Shown: positions 1-5,903 of the stretch, in pieces
How positions within the stretch are numbered: position 1 is the stretch's first letter
Layout of the letters: each line of letters starts with the position of its first letter
NCBI GenBank assembly: GCA_013202185.1
Contig: JABMSA010000814.1
Coordinates: 1-10,236, forward strand
DNA: 10,236 nucleotides
Origin: Planctomycetota bacterium
GTDB lineage: Bacteria; Planctomycetota; PUPC01; JABMSA01
Direction of reading: 5' to 3'
The notes under the pieces: model-generated
What the model saw: only the letters and a program-made list of their open reading frames with translations
What the model was told of the DNA's origin: nothing
Databases searched by the model: none
Program-made: the position numbers and the translations under genes

Positions 1-454
1 CCACCTCGTCGGCAGGGCGCCGGCGGATCGGGTCGTCGATCCGGTAACGCTCCTTCATGGCCGGCCAGTCGTCGGGCGTTTTTATGGGCGACTCGATGAT
101 GCGGGGGATCGAGCTTTGCTCGACGTTGCTCTCGTAGCGTTCGGCGATCACGCCCGCGCCGTCTTGCATGATGACGGAATGCTCCTTGCGCTCGATGATC
201 TTCGTTTCGAAGGAGGGGTTCATTCCCGTATTGACGCCGACGCCCACGCCGTGGCCGCCATCAAAGCCGAAGAACTTGTCGAGCTTGGCGGAGAACATCT
301 GGTTCTGCTCCTCTTCGGTCAGTTCGAGCGGCAGGCCTTCCTTCAGCCACCGGCGGATCGTCTGGGGCCAATAGCCAAACTCGCAGTCCGGCACACGATC
401 CACATCCTGATAGGTGAAAACTTTATAAGAGGGATCCTTGATTTCTGTCCGCAT
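1..454 (-). CDS. Uroporphyrinogen decarboxylase-family protein (N-terminal part)
   Basis: This gene runs off the left edge, so only the first 151 codons are visible. It begins MRTEIKDPSYKVFTYQDVDR, followed by a DCEFGYWPQTIRRWLKEGLP stretch at about residues 23-42 and a TPDDWPAMKERY stretch near 130-140. These are typical of the large URO-D superfamily branch related to methyltransferases (MtaA/CmuA type), not of heme-pathway HemE. Members usually have 340-400 residues, so more than half is missing, including most of the barrel. The start ATG at 454 has a GGAG Shine-Dalgarno 8 bases upstream. The likely role is corrinoid-dependent or related methyl transfer in the cytoplasm, but the substrate cannot be read from this fragment. 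The gene upstream on the same strand is the SatD-like gene, 240 bp away across a repeat array; no obvious promoter is visible between them. Confidence 0.8.
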   Translation of the reverse strand, partial: MRTEIKDPSYKVFTYQDVDRVPDCEFGYWPQTIRRWLKEGLPLELTEEEQNQMFSAKLDKFFGFDGGHGVGVGVNTGMNPSFETKIIERKEHSVIMQDGAGVIAERYESNVEQSSIPRIIESPIKTPDDWPAMKERYRIDDPIRRRPADEV

Positions 455-575
455 TGATGGTTCTCCAAATGTGACGGGTACGAGATTGTGAACGGTATCT
501 GATCAGCCAGCCTGTCTAAAACACCGCAAGTCCAGACAAATTCTTAAATCCCCTTACGAACAGCGGAAATCTCCT

Positions 576-715
576 AAGTTAAGCAAAATCACCCAAGTTT
601 TCCGAAGTTGGCCGAAATCACCCAACCCTCTAAAAGTTAAGCAAAATCACTTAAGTTTTCAAAAGTTAAGTGAATTCACTTAAGTTCCAGGAACTTAAGT
701 AAAATCGATTAAGTT
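576..715. repeat. Five 29-bp tandem repeats, each with a 24-bp imperfect palindrome
   Basis: Units start at exactly 576, 605, 634, 663 and 692. Each has a 24-bp core followed by a 5-bp variable spacer (TTCCG, TCTAA, TTCAA, CCAGG). The core has left arm AAGTTAAG, centre near CAAAATCA and right arm CTTAAGTT, an imperfect dyad. In the 663 unit the central 18 bp, TTAAGTGAATTCACTTAA, are a perfect palindrome. The 605 unit is the most diverged. On the + strand AAGTT recurs with alternating 19 and 10 bp steps. The last unit contains the final six sense codons and stop of the SatD-like gene. The array lies 122 bp upstream of the URO-D start. The form is that of an operator or iteron array; function is unknown. 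Confidence 0.9.
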
Positions 716-1330
716 CCGCGTTCTGAGATAGGAGCGCAGGTCGTCTTCGCATCTGAGAAACTCGTGCGCGCCGGCGGCTGAAAGTGTCTGGCTCACGTGG
801 GATTCCGTAACGCCCAGCAACTCGCTCACTTTGCGCTGATGGCCGTATTTTCTGAAAAGAGCAACGGCTTTACGCTGTTTATCCGTCCAATGCCGGCTCA
901 CGAGTTCCAGCGCCGCGCAAAGCGCGTTCACCAGTTTGTCGGCCTCTGCATCGACAGTACAGAACGCGATGGACTTGCCATCGGTCTTCGTTTTCTCCAA
1001 AGCTTCACGCGATCTGTGAAACGCCTCGCCGTCCATCTCGGCCGACCGCTCCGCGATGGGCGTGGCGATCTCGCCTTCACCTATGCCAAACACCACTGAC
1101 ACGCCTTCCAGGGCGCGAGCAAATGCCTGGGCCACATCGTAGCTCTCAGCCGGCGAACGCAGCACACCCTGCCATTCATCGCCAATCGTGATCGAGAAGG
1201 GCACTACGAGGTGCGGGGCGAACTCCTCGTTCACCCGCGCCATCGCAGCCTTCAGGCTCTCCTGGAGCGCCGCTCGGTCTTCGAAATCTCTCGAGCCCTT
1301 GACATCGGCGGTAATCACGCAACAGGCCAT
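695..1330 (-). CDS. SatD-family protein with C-terminal helix-turn-helix
   Basis: A 211-residue cytoplasmic protein. The N-terminus MACCVITADVKGSR and the GDEWQG motif at residues 50-55 match what I know of the SatD family (named from the Streptococcus mutans acid-tolerance sat operon), whose biochemical role is unknown. Residues 149-186 (from HWTDKQR through KVSELLGVTESHVSQTL) form a helix-turn-helix of the sigma-region-4 or LuxR kind, so DNA binding is likely. The start at 1330 is preferred over an in-frame ATG at 1372 because AGGAGGTGG lies just upstream of 1330 and the family begins here. A strong promoter sits about 75 bp upstream. The last codons (NLIDFT and stop) fall inside the first unit of a 29-bp repeat array, so the protein could recognise repeats at its own 3' end; that link is inference. 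Confidence 0.82.
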   Translation of the reverse strand: MACCVITADVKGSRDFEDRAALQESLKAAMARVNEEFAPHLVVPFSITIGDEWQGVLRSPAESYDVAQAFARALEGVSVVFGIGEGEIATPIAERSAEMDGEAFHRSREALEKTKTDGKSIAFCTVDAEADKLVNALCAALELVSRHWTDKQRKAVALFRKYGHQRKVSELLGVTESHVSQTLSAAGAHEFLRCEDDLRSYLRTRNLIDFT

Positions 1331-1407
1331 TGGGGCCACCTCCTGATCGTTCCGGTCGCCGCTGGCAGGCACCAGTCACGCCGGCGTTCCGGGTGCAAGT
1401 GTGTAAC

Positions 1408-1436
1408 ATTGTAAGGAATTCCGGCACGGGTATCAA
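1408..1436 (-). promoter_or_regulatory. Sigma-70-type promoter for the SatD-like gene
   Basis: On the minus strand TTGATA (1431-1436) and TACAAT (1408-1413) are separated by exactly 17 bp, each with one mismatch to consensus. The predicted start of transcription near 1401 gives a leader of about 70 nt before the ATG at 1330. Confidence 0.75.
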
Positions 1437-1468
1437 GCGCGTGTTCCGTTCATCGGAAGGTGCGATAT

Positions 1469-1485
1469 GCACAGCCAAACTGTGC
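1469..1485. repeat. Short perfect dyad in the divergent intergenic region
   Basis: GCACAG and CTGTGC flank a 5-base CCAAA loop. It lies between the divergent SatD-like and epimerase genes, upstream of both candidate promoters. There is no T-run on either side, so it is not an intrinsic terminator; an operator is possible. A smaller dyad, TTTTA-GCG-TAAAA, is at 1540-1552. Nothing else recognisable is seen in the 1331-1639 gap. Confidence 0.4.
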
Positions 1486-1603
1486 TGCCTGGTGATTGGC
1501 CTACCGTAGTGGCTGCCGGGCGGGGTGTCTTTCCGTGGATTTTAGCGTAAAACAATAACATCGTTTCCATCCGCAATCATTTCGATTCAGACTCAAGGCG
1601 CCA

Positions 1604-1631
1604 TTGATCGCAACGGGGTGTTTCCTGTAAT
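1604..1631 (+). promoter_or_regulatory. Candidate promoter for the epimerase gene
   Basis: TTGATC (1604-1609) and TGTAAT (1626-1631) are 16 bp apart, a moderate sigma-70 match. The expected transcription start, about 1638, is nearly at the ATG at 1640, and no Shine-Dalgarno sequence precedes that ATG. Both facts fit a leaderless or almost leaderless mRNA. Confidence 0.4.
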
Positions 1632-1639
1632 AGCTGCGT

Positions 1640-2635
1640 ATGAATGCCGTGATAACGGGAGCAAACGGTTTTATCGGAAGCAATCTCGCCCGCCGTCTGT
1701 TGCGCGACGGCTGGGGCGCTGCCGGGATTGTGCGCAAAACGAGTGACCTGACATTTCTCGACGGGCTCGGTTTTCGTCTTAGCGATATGGGATTGGAGGA
1801 CACGGACGCGATCACGCGCGCGTTCGACGGAGCGGACGTGGTGTTTCATTGCGCGTCGCGTACGAGCGACTGGGGCCCGATGGAGGTGTTCAGGAAGTCG
1901 AACATCGACGCCACGAAAAACGTCATGCGCGCAGCTACGGCGGCGGGCGTTCGGCGGGTGGTGTATGTCGGTACGGTGGCCGTTTACGGATTTTTGGGGA
2001 ACGTCGACACCGACGAATCGGCCCCGAAGCGCCCAGCCCTGCTGCCTTACTGTGTTACAAAGCTCGAGGCCGAGCGGCAGGTGGAGAAGATCGCCCGCGA
2101 CGAGGGGCTCGAGTATGTGATTGTCCGGCCGGGGATCGTCTTTGGGCCGCGTGACCGCGTGACAACGATCGGCCTCTACAAGTTTCTGCTTGCCGGGAAG
2201 TTTGCTTACATCAACGGCGGCCGCCCGCTCACCTGCCCCACTTATGTCGAGAATCTGGTGGATGCCCTCGTGCTGGCCGGGGAGCGGGATGAGGCGGCGT
2301 GCGGGGATTTTATCATCACCGACGGGCTGCGGATCACGTGGCGTGAGTATGTAACGAAAACATGCGAGGCCCTGGGCGCTCCGATGCCCAGGCACAGCTT
2401 GCCTGCCGGACCGGTTTATGCTGCAGCGGTCGCGGCCGAATCTGTTTACAGATTGTTCGGTGCGAAGAACCCGCCTACGATCACTCGCTATCGCATCAGC
2501 CTGGTGCGGAACGATTTTCATTTCTCGATCGGAAAGGCACGGCGGCGGCTGGGCTTTGAGCCGAAGGTGGATCTGGAGGAGGCGATTCGGAGGACGGCCG
2601 CGTGGTATCGGGGCGAGTGCCCGAAGACGCCTTGA
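1640..2635 (+). CDS. NAD(P)-dependent epimerase/dehydratase (extended SDR)
   Basis: A 331-residue extended short-chain dehydrogenase. The N-terminal Rossmann motif GANGFIG is at residues 7-13. The strand-4 segment GADVVFHCAS (64-73), the GTVAVYG segment (111-117) and the catalytic pair Tyr137/Lys141 in YCVTK follow in the expected order. VRPGIVFGPRD (162-172) and the tail resemble the 3-beta-hydroxysteroid dehydrogenase-like and nucleotide-sugar epimerase-like branches. The start at the first ATG puts the glycine motif at the usual position. The protein is cytosolic and should oxidise or epimerise a sugar-nucleotide, sterol-like or polyketide-like alcohol; the substrate cannot be chosen from sequence. 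It stands alone: the upstream neighbour is divergent and the downstream PilZ gene is convergent. Confidence 0.9.
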   Translation: MNAVITGANGFIGSNLARRLLRDGWGAAGIVRKTSDLTFLDGLGFRLSDMGLEDTDAITRAFDGADVVFHCASRTSDWGPMEVFRKSNIDATKNVMRAATAAGVRRVVYVGTVAVYGFLGNVDTDESAPKRPALLPYCVTKLEAERQVEKIARDEGLEYVIVRPGIVFGPRDRVTTIGLYKFLLAGKFAYINGGRPLTCPTYVENLVDALVLAGERDEAACGDFIITDGLRITWREYVTKTCEALGAPMPRHSLPAGPVYAAAVAAESVYRLFGAKNPPTITRYRISLVRNDFHFSIGKARRRLGFEPKVDLEEAIRRTAAWYRGECPKTP

Positions 2636-2645
2636 AAAGACGTGA

Positions 2646-2719
2646 CCCTCGGTGACGAGGGCGAGGAGGGGGGTTACAGACGCGGCCTGAAGGACTCGGT
2701 TGGCTTAACGCGAGTCTTT
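2646..2719. terminator. Two hairpins between convergent genes (possible weak terminators)
   Basis: CCCTCG (2646-2651) pairs with CGAGGG (2656-2661) around a GTGA tetraloop, 10 bp after the epimerase stop. A second stem joins 2690-2698 (AAGGACTCG) to 2711-2719 (CGAGTCTTT) with a 12-base loop and one G-T pair. Neither has a real T-run, so they are weak candidates for termination between the convergent epimerase and PilZ genes. The rest of the 2636-2772 gap shows nothing. Confidence 0.35.
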
Positions 2720-2772
2720 GAATCCCGCAGGCCGTGTCTGCATGGGAAGGGCAGTGGGGCGGGACGTATCGG

Positions 2773-3144
2773 TTATACGAATCTGGCGCCCACCTCGAAG
2801 CACGCTCCCATGTTGTTTGCTCTCACGATCTCAGCGCGTGCGCAGGTGTCGGCATACGCAATTTGCCGTTTGAAGAAAATGTCTATCAAGTCGCCTTCGG
2901 ACAAGCTGGTCTCTGTTTCAAAAGAGATGCCGCCTTCGGACACGTCTTGAATCTGGCCCGAGAGGAATTTTCTGGACTTGCCGGGGCCGACCGTTCTGAA
3001 GAGTATGGTTTCGCTCATCATTTCGCGCCGAGCCGCGCGTCGGTCCTTAACTCTCAACATATCAATCCCCTGAGTGAAAACGTTCGGATCCACAGTTACA
3101 GCACCCGGCATACCGAAAGAGCGCGTCGTGTAATCGGTCGACAT
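2773..3144 (-). CDS. PilZ-domain protein (predicted c-di-GMP receptor)
   Basis: A 123-residue protein that is essentially one PilZ domain. The arginine motif is in DRRAARR (Arg35 or Arg36 with Arg39 or Arg40, RxxxR), and the second signature is DVSEGG at residues 67-72 (DxSxxG), followed by GISFET. The protein ends FEVGARFV, the usual last strand. Both c-di-GMP contact motifs are intact, so binding is likely; the output target is unknown, since such stand-alone domains act on partners in motility, secretion or polysaccharide synthesis. The start is uncertain. ATG 3144 has only an AAAGGA very close to it and GGAG 11 bases away, whereas an in-frame ATG at 3060 has AGGGG with a 6-base spacing and would give 95 residues with the whole domain. 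No partner gene is adjacent. Confidence 0.85.
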   Translation of the reverse strand: MSTDYTTRSFGMPGAVTVDPNVFTQGIDMLRVKDRRAARREMMSETILFRTVGPGKSRKFLSGQIQDVSEGGISFETETSLSEGDLIDIFFKRQIAYADTCARAEIVRANNMGACFEVGARFV

Positions 3145-3186
3145 ATCCTTTGTCTCTCCGTTGGCCCTTTTGCCTGTTCAGTTGCT

Positions 3187-3194
3187 TTATCGGC
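3187..3194 (-). promoter_or_regulatory. Possible flagellar-sigma (FliA-like) -10 element upstream of the PilZ gene
   Basis: The minus strand reads GCCGATAA, an exact match to the sigma-28 -10 consensus, about 43 bp from the PilZ ATG at 3144. The matching -35 (TAAA 15 bp further upstream) is poor, with TGGA there. An 8-base match could be chance. Confidence 0.25.
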
Positions 3195-3302
3195 GCGGTT
3201 GGGCGGCGTTCCACACTTTTTTTTCTGGAAAAATCCGCGTTCGGGCCCGATACTTGCTGTGCAACCGTCAGTTACAAGGCGTGATCATGAGTTCCGGCCC
3301 GT

Positions 3303-3334
3303 GCTTTGTGGCCGGTACCAACAGGTCACAAAGC
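3303..3334. repeat. 8-bp perfect inverted repeat upstream of the small Cys-rich gene
   Basis: GCTTTGTG (3303-3310) and CACAAAGC (3327-3334) flank a 16-base centre that contains GGTACC. It lies in the divergent gap between the PilZ gene and the 63-residue gene. It could be an operator or, if transcribed, a leader hairpin. A run of nine Ts sits at about 3217-3225. Nothing else is recognised in 3145-3399. Confidence 0.45.
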
Positions 3335-3399
3335 CCGACGGCGCTCGTTGGAGTGATACGTTGCAGCCACGCTATTGCACATGTGCGGATCGCGAGGAC

Positions 3400-3591
3400 A
3401 TGCAAAACTCTCCTAACAAAGACACCCCGCGACGATTTGTAGGCATCGTATTTGACTGTTGCCAAACCTACGGCCGGCTGTATCTCAACAGGAGCCGAAC
3501 AGCCTTCGAGGGCCGCTGCTCCTGTTGCTACCGGCAGGTATCGGTGCCTGCTTCCGAGGACGGTGTCGAGGCGAGGTTTCTGAGGGGTTGA
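3400..3591 (+). CDS. Small zinc-ribbon-like protein, 63 residues
   Basis: A short gene hidden in an apparent gap. The product starts MQNSPNKDTP and continues RRFVGIVFDCCQTYGRLYLN, then RSRTAFEGRC-SCC, ending VEARFLRG. I recognise the general pattern from small proteins common in planctomycete-type genomes: a CC motif, a Y-x-R-x-Y-x-N segment, a C-P-x-C motif and a C-terminal RFF. Here the cysteines are C20-C21 and C40-x2-C43 (with C42 extra), which suggests one zinc ribbon. Function is unknown. The ATG at 3400 has GAGG only two bases upstream. An in-frame TTG at 3361 has GGAG with a 7-base spacing and would add 13 residues, so the start is uncertain. The reading frame is open further upstream but the sequence there is not protein-like. 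It is oriented divergently from the PilZ gene. Confidence 0.65.
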   Translation: MQNSPNKDTPRRFVGIVFDCCQTYGRLYLNRSRTAFEGRCSCCYRQVSVPASEDGVEARFLRG

Positions 3592-3652
3592 GGGTTCAGA
3601 CCGCCAGCCTGCCGCTGGAAGGTTCGAAGATCTACGGGCCGGAATAAAGGAA

Positions 3653-3682
3653 CCACGAATAGACACTAATGGACACGAATAG
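3653..3682. repeat. Three 10-bp tandem repeats (ACACGAATAG type)
   Basis: CCACGAATAG, ACACTAATGG and ACACGAATAG follow directly. They lie between the small Cys-rich gene and the convergent 3' end of the NYN gene. Similar ACACGAAT or ACACGGAT decamer runs occur between genes in many environmental bacterial genomes, as far as I recall; their role is unknown. Nothing else is seen in 3592-3718. Confidence 0.6.
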
Positions 3683-3718
3683 GCCCGTCCGCCATAGCCC
3701 GGCGAGGGAACCATTTCT

Positions 3719-4627
3719 TCAGTCCACCAGCATCCGCTTGTCGATGCTGAAGTGTTCGTCGGTGGCGGCGAGAAGGTTGTCGGCGGTGCTTTCGCGGAAG
3801 GAAGCGACCTCGACTCGGACTCCCCTGCTCTTGAGCATGTTGACGAGAGCCACGAAGTCGCCGTCGCCGGTGACGAGAACAAGGACGTCGATTCTCTCGA
3901 TGAGCGATATGGCGTCGATCGCGATGCCCATGTCCCAGTCGCCCTTGCGTGATCCGTCGCTGCGCTCGATGAGGTCGCGGCTTTTGATTTCGAAGCCTGT
4001 GCGCTCGAGCGCTTCATAAAACTTCGTTTGGTCGGCGCCTTCCTTTTCAACTGTGTAGGCGATGGCGCGCACAAGCTTGCGGTTCCTGAGGATGGTGTTG
4101 AGCAGCTTGTGGAATGATACCTTCGAGTCGTAGATTTTCCTGGCCGAATAGTACATGTTCTGCACGTCGACGAGCACGGCCACTCGCTGGTTGGCCCACA
4201 GCCCATCGCGTTGGGTGGCGAAGCCGTTTGCGCCGCTGGGCAGCATGTTCAGCAGGCCGGCTCGCTCGCGGCCGGCCTTGTCGAGCATCTTGTCGAGCCG
4301 TGCGTTGTTTGTGGCGAGGCGCTGATTGTCTTCTCGAAGGGTGCTGAGTTCTTCAGAGGCGTTGTGCTCCGTTGCTTGCGGGCGTGTGCTTTCATCTCCC
4401 GATTCGGCCAGGCGTGCGGCGAGGGTCCGGCAGCGTTCCTGCAGTTGTTCGTTCTCGGAGCGAAGCTTTTCGATCTCGATCTCGAGGTCCGATAACGCCT
4501 CGACGTTCCGGGCGAGTTCGCGGTGCAGGTCCTGGTTGCTGAGTTCAATGCCGTTTATTCGTATGCCGGTGCTTTTCCGCGCCCGGGCATCGGCTGTTCC
4601 CGGGCTGATACTGTTCTTGTCCCGCAT
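3719..4627 (-). CDS. Coiled-coil NYN-domain protein (LabA/DUF88-like putative RNase)
   Basis: A 302-residue protein in two parts. Residues 31-125 are heptad-rich (LEIEIEKLRSENEQLQERCR and LSTLREDNQRLATNNARLDK), predicting a coiled coil broken at about 76-92. Residues 147-300 are a NYN domain of the PIN-like nuclease fold: VAVLVDVQNMYY gives Asp154 and Asn157, KGDWDMGIAIDAI gives Asp230, Asp232 and Asp238, and VLVTGDGDF gives Asp255 and Asp257. These acidic residues form the metal site, so it should be an active, magnesium-dependent RNase or RNA-binding protein, with the coiled coil for self-assembly or partner binding. The start at 4627 has GGGAG seven bases upstream. It follows the serine acetyltransferase stop by 19 bp on the same strand, so the two are probably cotranscribed, though no functional link is obvious. 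Confidence 0.88.
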   Translation of the reverse strand: MRDKNSISPGTADARARKSTGIRINGIELSNQDLHRELARNVEALSDLEIEIEKLRSENEQLQERCRTLAARLAESGDESTRPQATEHNASEELSTLREDNQRLATNNARLDKMLDKAGRERAGLLNMLPSGANGFATQRDGLWANQRVAVLVDVQNMYYSARKIYDSKVSFHKLLNTILRNRKLVRAIAYTVEKEGADQTKFYEALERTGFEIKSRDLIERSDGSRKGDWDMGIAIDAISLIERIDVLVLVTGDGDFVALVNMLKSRGVRVEVASFRESTADNLLAATDEHFSIDKRMLVD

Positions 4628-4646
4628 TCATTTGCTCCCAAGCTTT

Positions 4647-5705
4647 TCATATCTGATAGTCCGTCACGTATCCCTCTCTTGATGTGATCTTATAAACGAG
4701 GTGTGGTTTTCCGATTACAACCTTGGTGCCGGGCGGCACCGGGTCGGTCAGCCACACGTTTCCGCCTATTTCGGCGCCTTTTCCGATCACGATGGGCCCG
4801 AGTATGGTTGCGCCTGAATAGATGGTCACGTTGTCTTCGATGGTCGGGTGCCTTTTCTGGTCTCTTATTATCTTGCCGTCGGGCCCCTTTGGAAAGCTGA
4901 ACGCTCCGAGCGTTACGCCCTGATATATCTTGACGTTCTCACCGATCTGGGTCGTTTCTCCGATGATGACTCCGGTGGCGTGGTCGATGAAAAAGCGGCG
5001 CCCGATAGTGGCGCCCGGGTGGATGTCGACCCCGGTAACGCTGTGCGCGTGCTCCGTCATTATTCTCGGCAACAGGGGCACGCTTTGAACGTGAAGTTCG
5101 TGTGCGATGCGATACACCACCACTGCCCTGAAGCCCGGGTAGCTGAAGATTATCTCGTCGAAGCTCTTGGCGGCGGGGTCACCTTCAAAGGCGGCCTCGA
5201 GGTCCTCGGCAAACATCTTTCTGAGATGTGGAATCTTCTTGAGGAATGCTGCCGATTCCTGCCGGCCGCGCCCCATGCAGAGGTCGCAGGGCTGGTGTTC
5301 GCGGCCGGGGTTCGGGCATTCGTGCTGAAAGCCTTTCGCGATCTGTTCGGCCAGGGCCCTGTATACCTGGTCGATCTTGTCGCCTATGTAATACGCGATG
5401 TTCTCGCGCACGACCCTGCGCCTGTTGAAATGGCGCGGAAACAGCAGCTCGCGCAGATCGACGAGGATCGCGGTTACGTCGTCCAACGACGGTATCGGGC
5501 GCTCGGAGAGGTCATCGAGCAGGCCCTCGTCTTCGTACGACCTCAGCGTGGCATCCACCACCTCGTTGAGGTCCTCGCCGTTGCCTTGCGGCGGCCTTTC
5601 GCTCATATCAACACCCCATGCCGGGGCCTTCTCGGGCTCCCTTTGCCCGCCGCGCCCCTTGACCGGGAAGCGTCGGCGGCTGGTCTTTACACGAGTATAC
5701 ATCAT
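4647..5705 (-). CDS. cysE: Serine O-acetyltransferase, EpsC-type
   Basis: The enzyme transfers acetyl from acetyl-CoA to L-serine, the first step of cysteine synthesis. Counted from the ATG at 5705, the helical N-terminal domain covers about residues 40-210, ending in DPAAKSFDEIIFSYPGFRAV. The left-handed beta-helix of hexapeptide repeats follows to residue 352, with FIDHATGVIIGET (catalytic His) and KRHPTIEDNVTIYSGATILG. The insert AFSFPKGPDGKIIRDQ is typical of the EpsC subgroup. At 352 residues it is longer than E. coli CysE (273), with a basic N-terminal extension of about 34 residues. The start at 5705 fits a GGAG five bases upstream and the promoter at 5735; a GTG at 5711 overlaps that GGAG and is unlikely. 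An alternative ATG at 5606 (MSERPPQG) would remove the extension. A Cys-rich segment CPNPGREHQPCDLC is near residues 130-143. The NYN gene follows. Confidence 0.93.
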   Translation of the reverse strand: MMYTRVKTSRRRFPVKGRGGQREPEKAPAWGVDMSERPPQGNGEDLNEVVDATLRSYEDEGLLDDLSERPIPSLDDVTAILVDLRELLFPRHFNRRRVVRENIAYYIGDKIDQVYRALAEQIAKGFQHECPNPGREHQPCDLCMGRGRQESAAFLKKIPHLRKMFAEDLEAAFEGDPAAKSFDEIIFSYPGFRAVVVYRIAHELHVQSVPLLPRIMTEHAHSVTGVDIHPGATIGRRFFIDHATGVIIGETTQIGENVKIYQGVTLGAFSFPKGPDGKIIRDQKRHPTIEDNVTIYSGATILGPIVIGKGAEIGGNVWLTDPVPPGTKVVIGKPHLVYKITSREGYVTDYQI

Positions 5706-5734
5706 TGGCACTCCAAAAGCAACACTGAATACTC

Positions 5735-5743
5735 ATCATAACA
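5735..5743 (-). promoter_or_regulatory. Extended -10 promoter for cysE
   Basis: The minus strand reads TGTTATGAT, an extended -10 with one mismatch; no good -35 is present. The predicted start of transcription near 5728 gives a leader of about 23 nt that contains the GGAG before ATG 5705. This supports the longer cysE start. Confidence 0.5.
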
Positions 5744-5876
5744 TTGTCAGGTGTCCGTTTTGCACGCGGACGGGGCACTTATCCTCTTGGTTCAAGAACA
5801 CCGCATGGAGTTCCCGACTACTCACCCCACCACGTCCATGATCCTCGTTACATCATTTCTTCTTCGCCACGGCCCG

Positions 5877-5885
5877 TGGTATAAT
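5877..5885 (+). promoter_or_regulatory. Perfect extended -10 promoter for the FliB-like gene
   Basis: TGGTATAAT is an exact TGnTATAAT. The -35 region is weak, as is usual for extended -10 promoters. Transcription starting near 5892 leaves about 12 nt before ATG 5904, just enough for the GGAG at 5893-5896. The gap 5706-5903 holds this and the divergent cysE promoter, and no other gene is seen. Confidence 0.6.
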
Positions 5886-5903
5886 AAAACGTGGAGCAGC
5901 GTT

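Noticed and set aside
116..457. 113-codon plus-strand open frame at the left end
   Set aside because: It is antisense to the URO-D-family N-terminus, which has a good start site and recognisable motifs.
576..715. CRISPR array
   Set aside because: The conserved core is 24 bp but the spacers are only 5 bp, far too short, and no cas genes are present.
1577..2521. 314-codon minus-strand open frame opposite the epimerase
   Set aside because: It is antisense to a clear SDR enzyme and shows no domain pattern.
2734..3399. Upstream part of the frame that contains the small Cys-rich gene
   Set aside because: It runs antisense through the PilZ gene and is not protein-like until about 3400.
3486..3527. 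10-bp perfect inverted repeat (CAACAGGAGC / GCTCCTGTTG) as a terminator or structured RNA
   Set aside because: It lies inside the 63-residue zinc-ribbon-like coding frame and has no T-run on either side.
3621..3628. GGTTCGAA as a tRNA T-loop
   Set aside because: The flanking bases do not form a T-stem, acceptor or anticodon arm on either strand.
3268..4206. 312-codon minus-strand open frame
   Set aside because: It overlaps the NYN gene in another frame and its translation is low-complexity Ser/Thr/Arg, a shadow of a GC-rich gene.
4848..5741. 297-codon plus-strand open frame opposite cysE
   Set aside because: It mirrors the serine acetyltransferase codons and has no recognisable motif.
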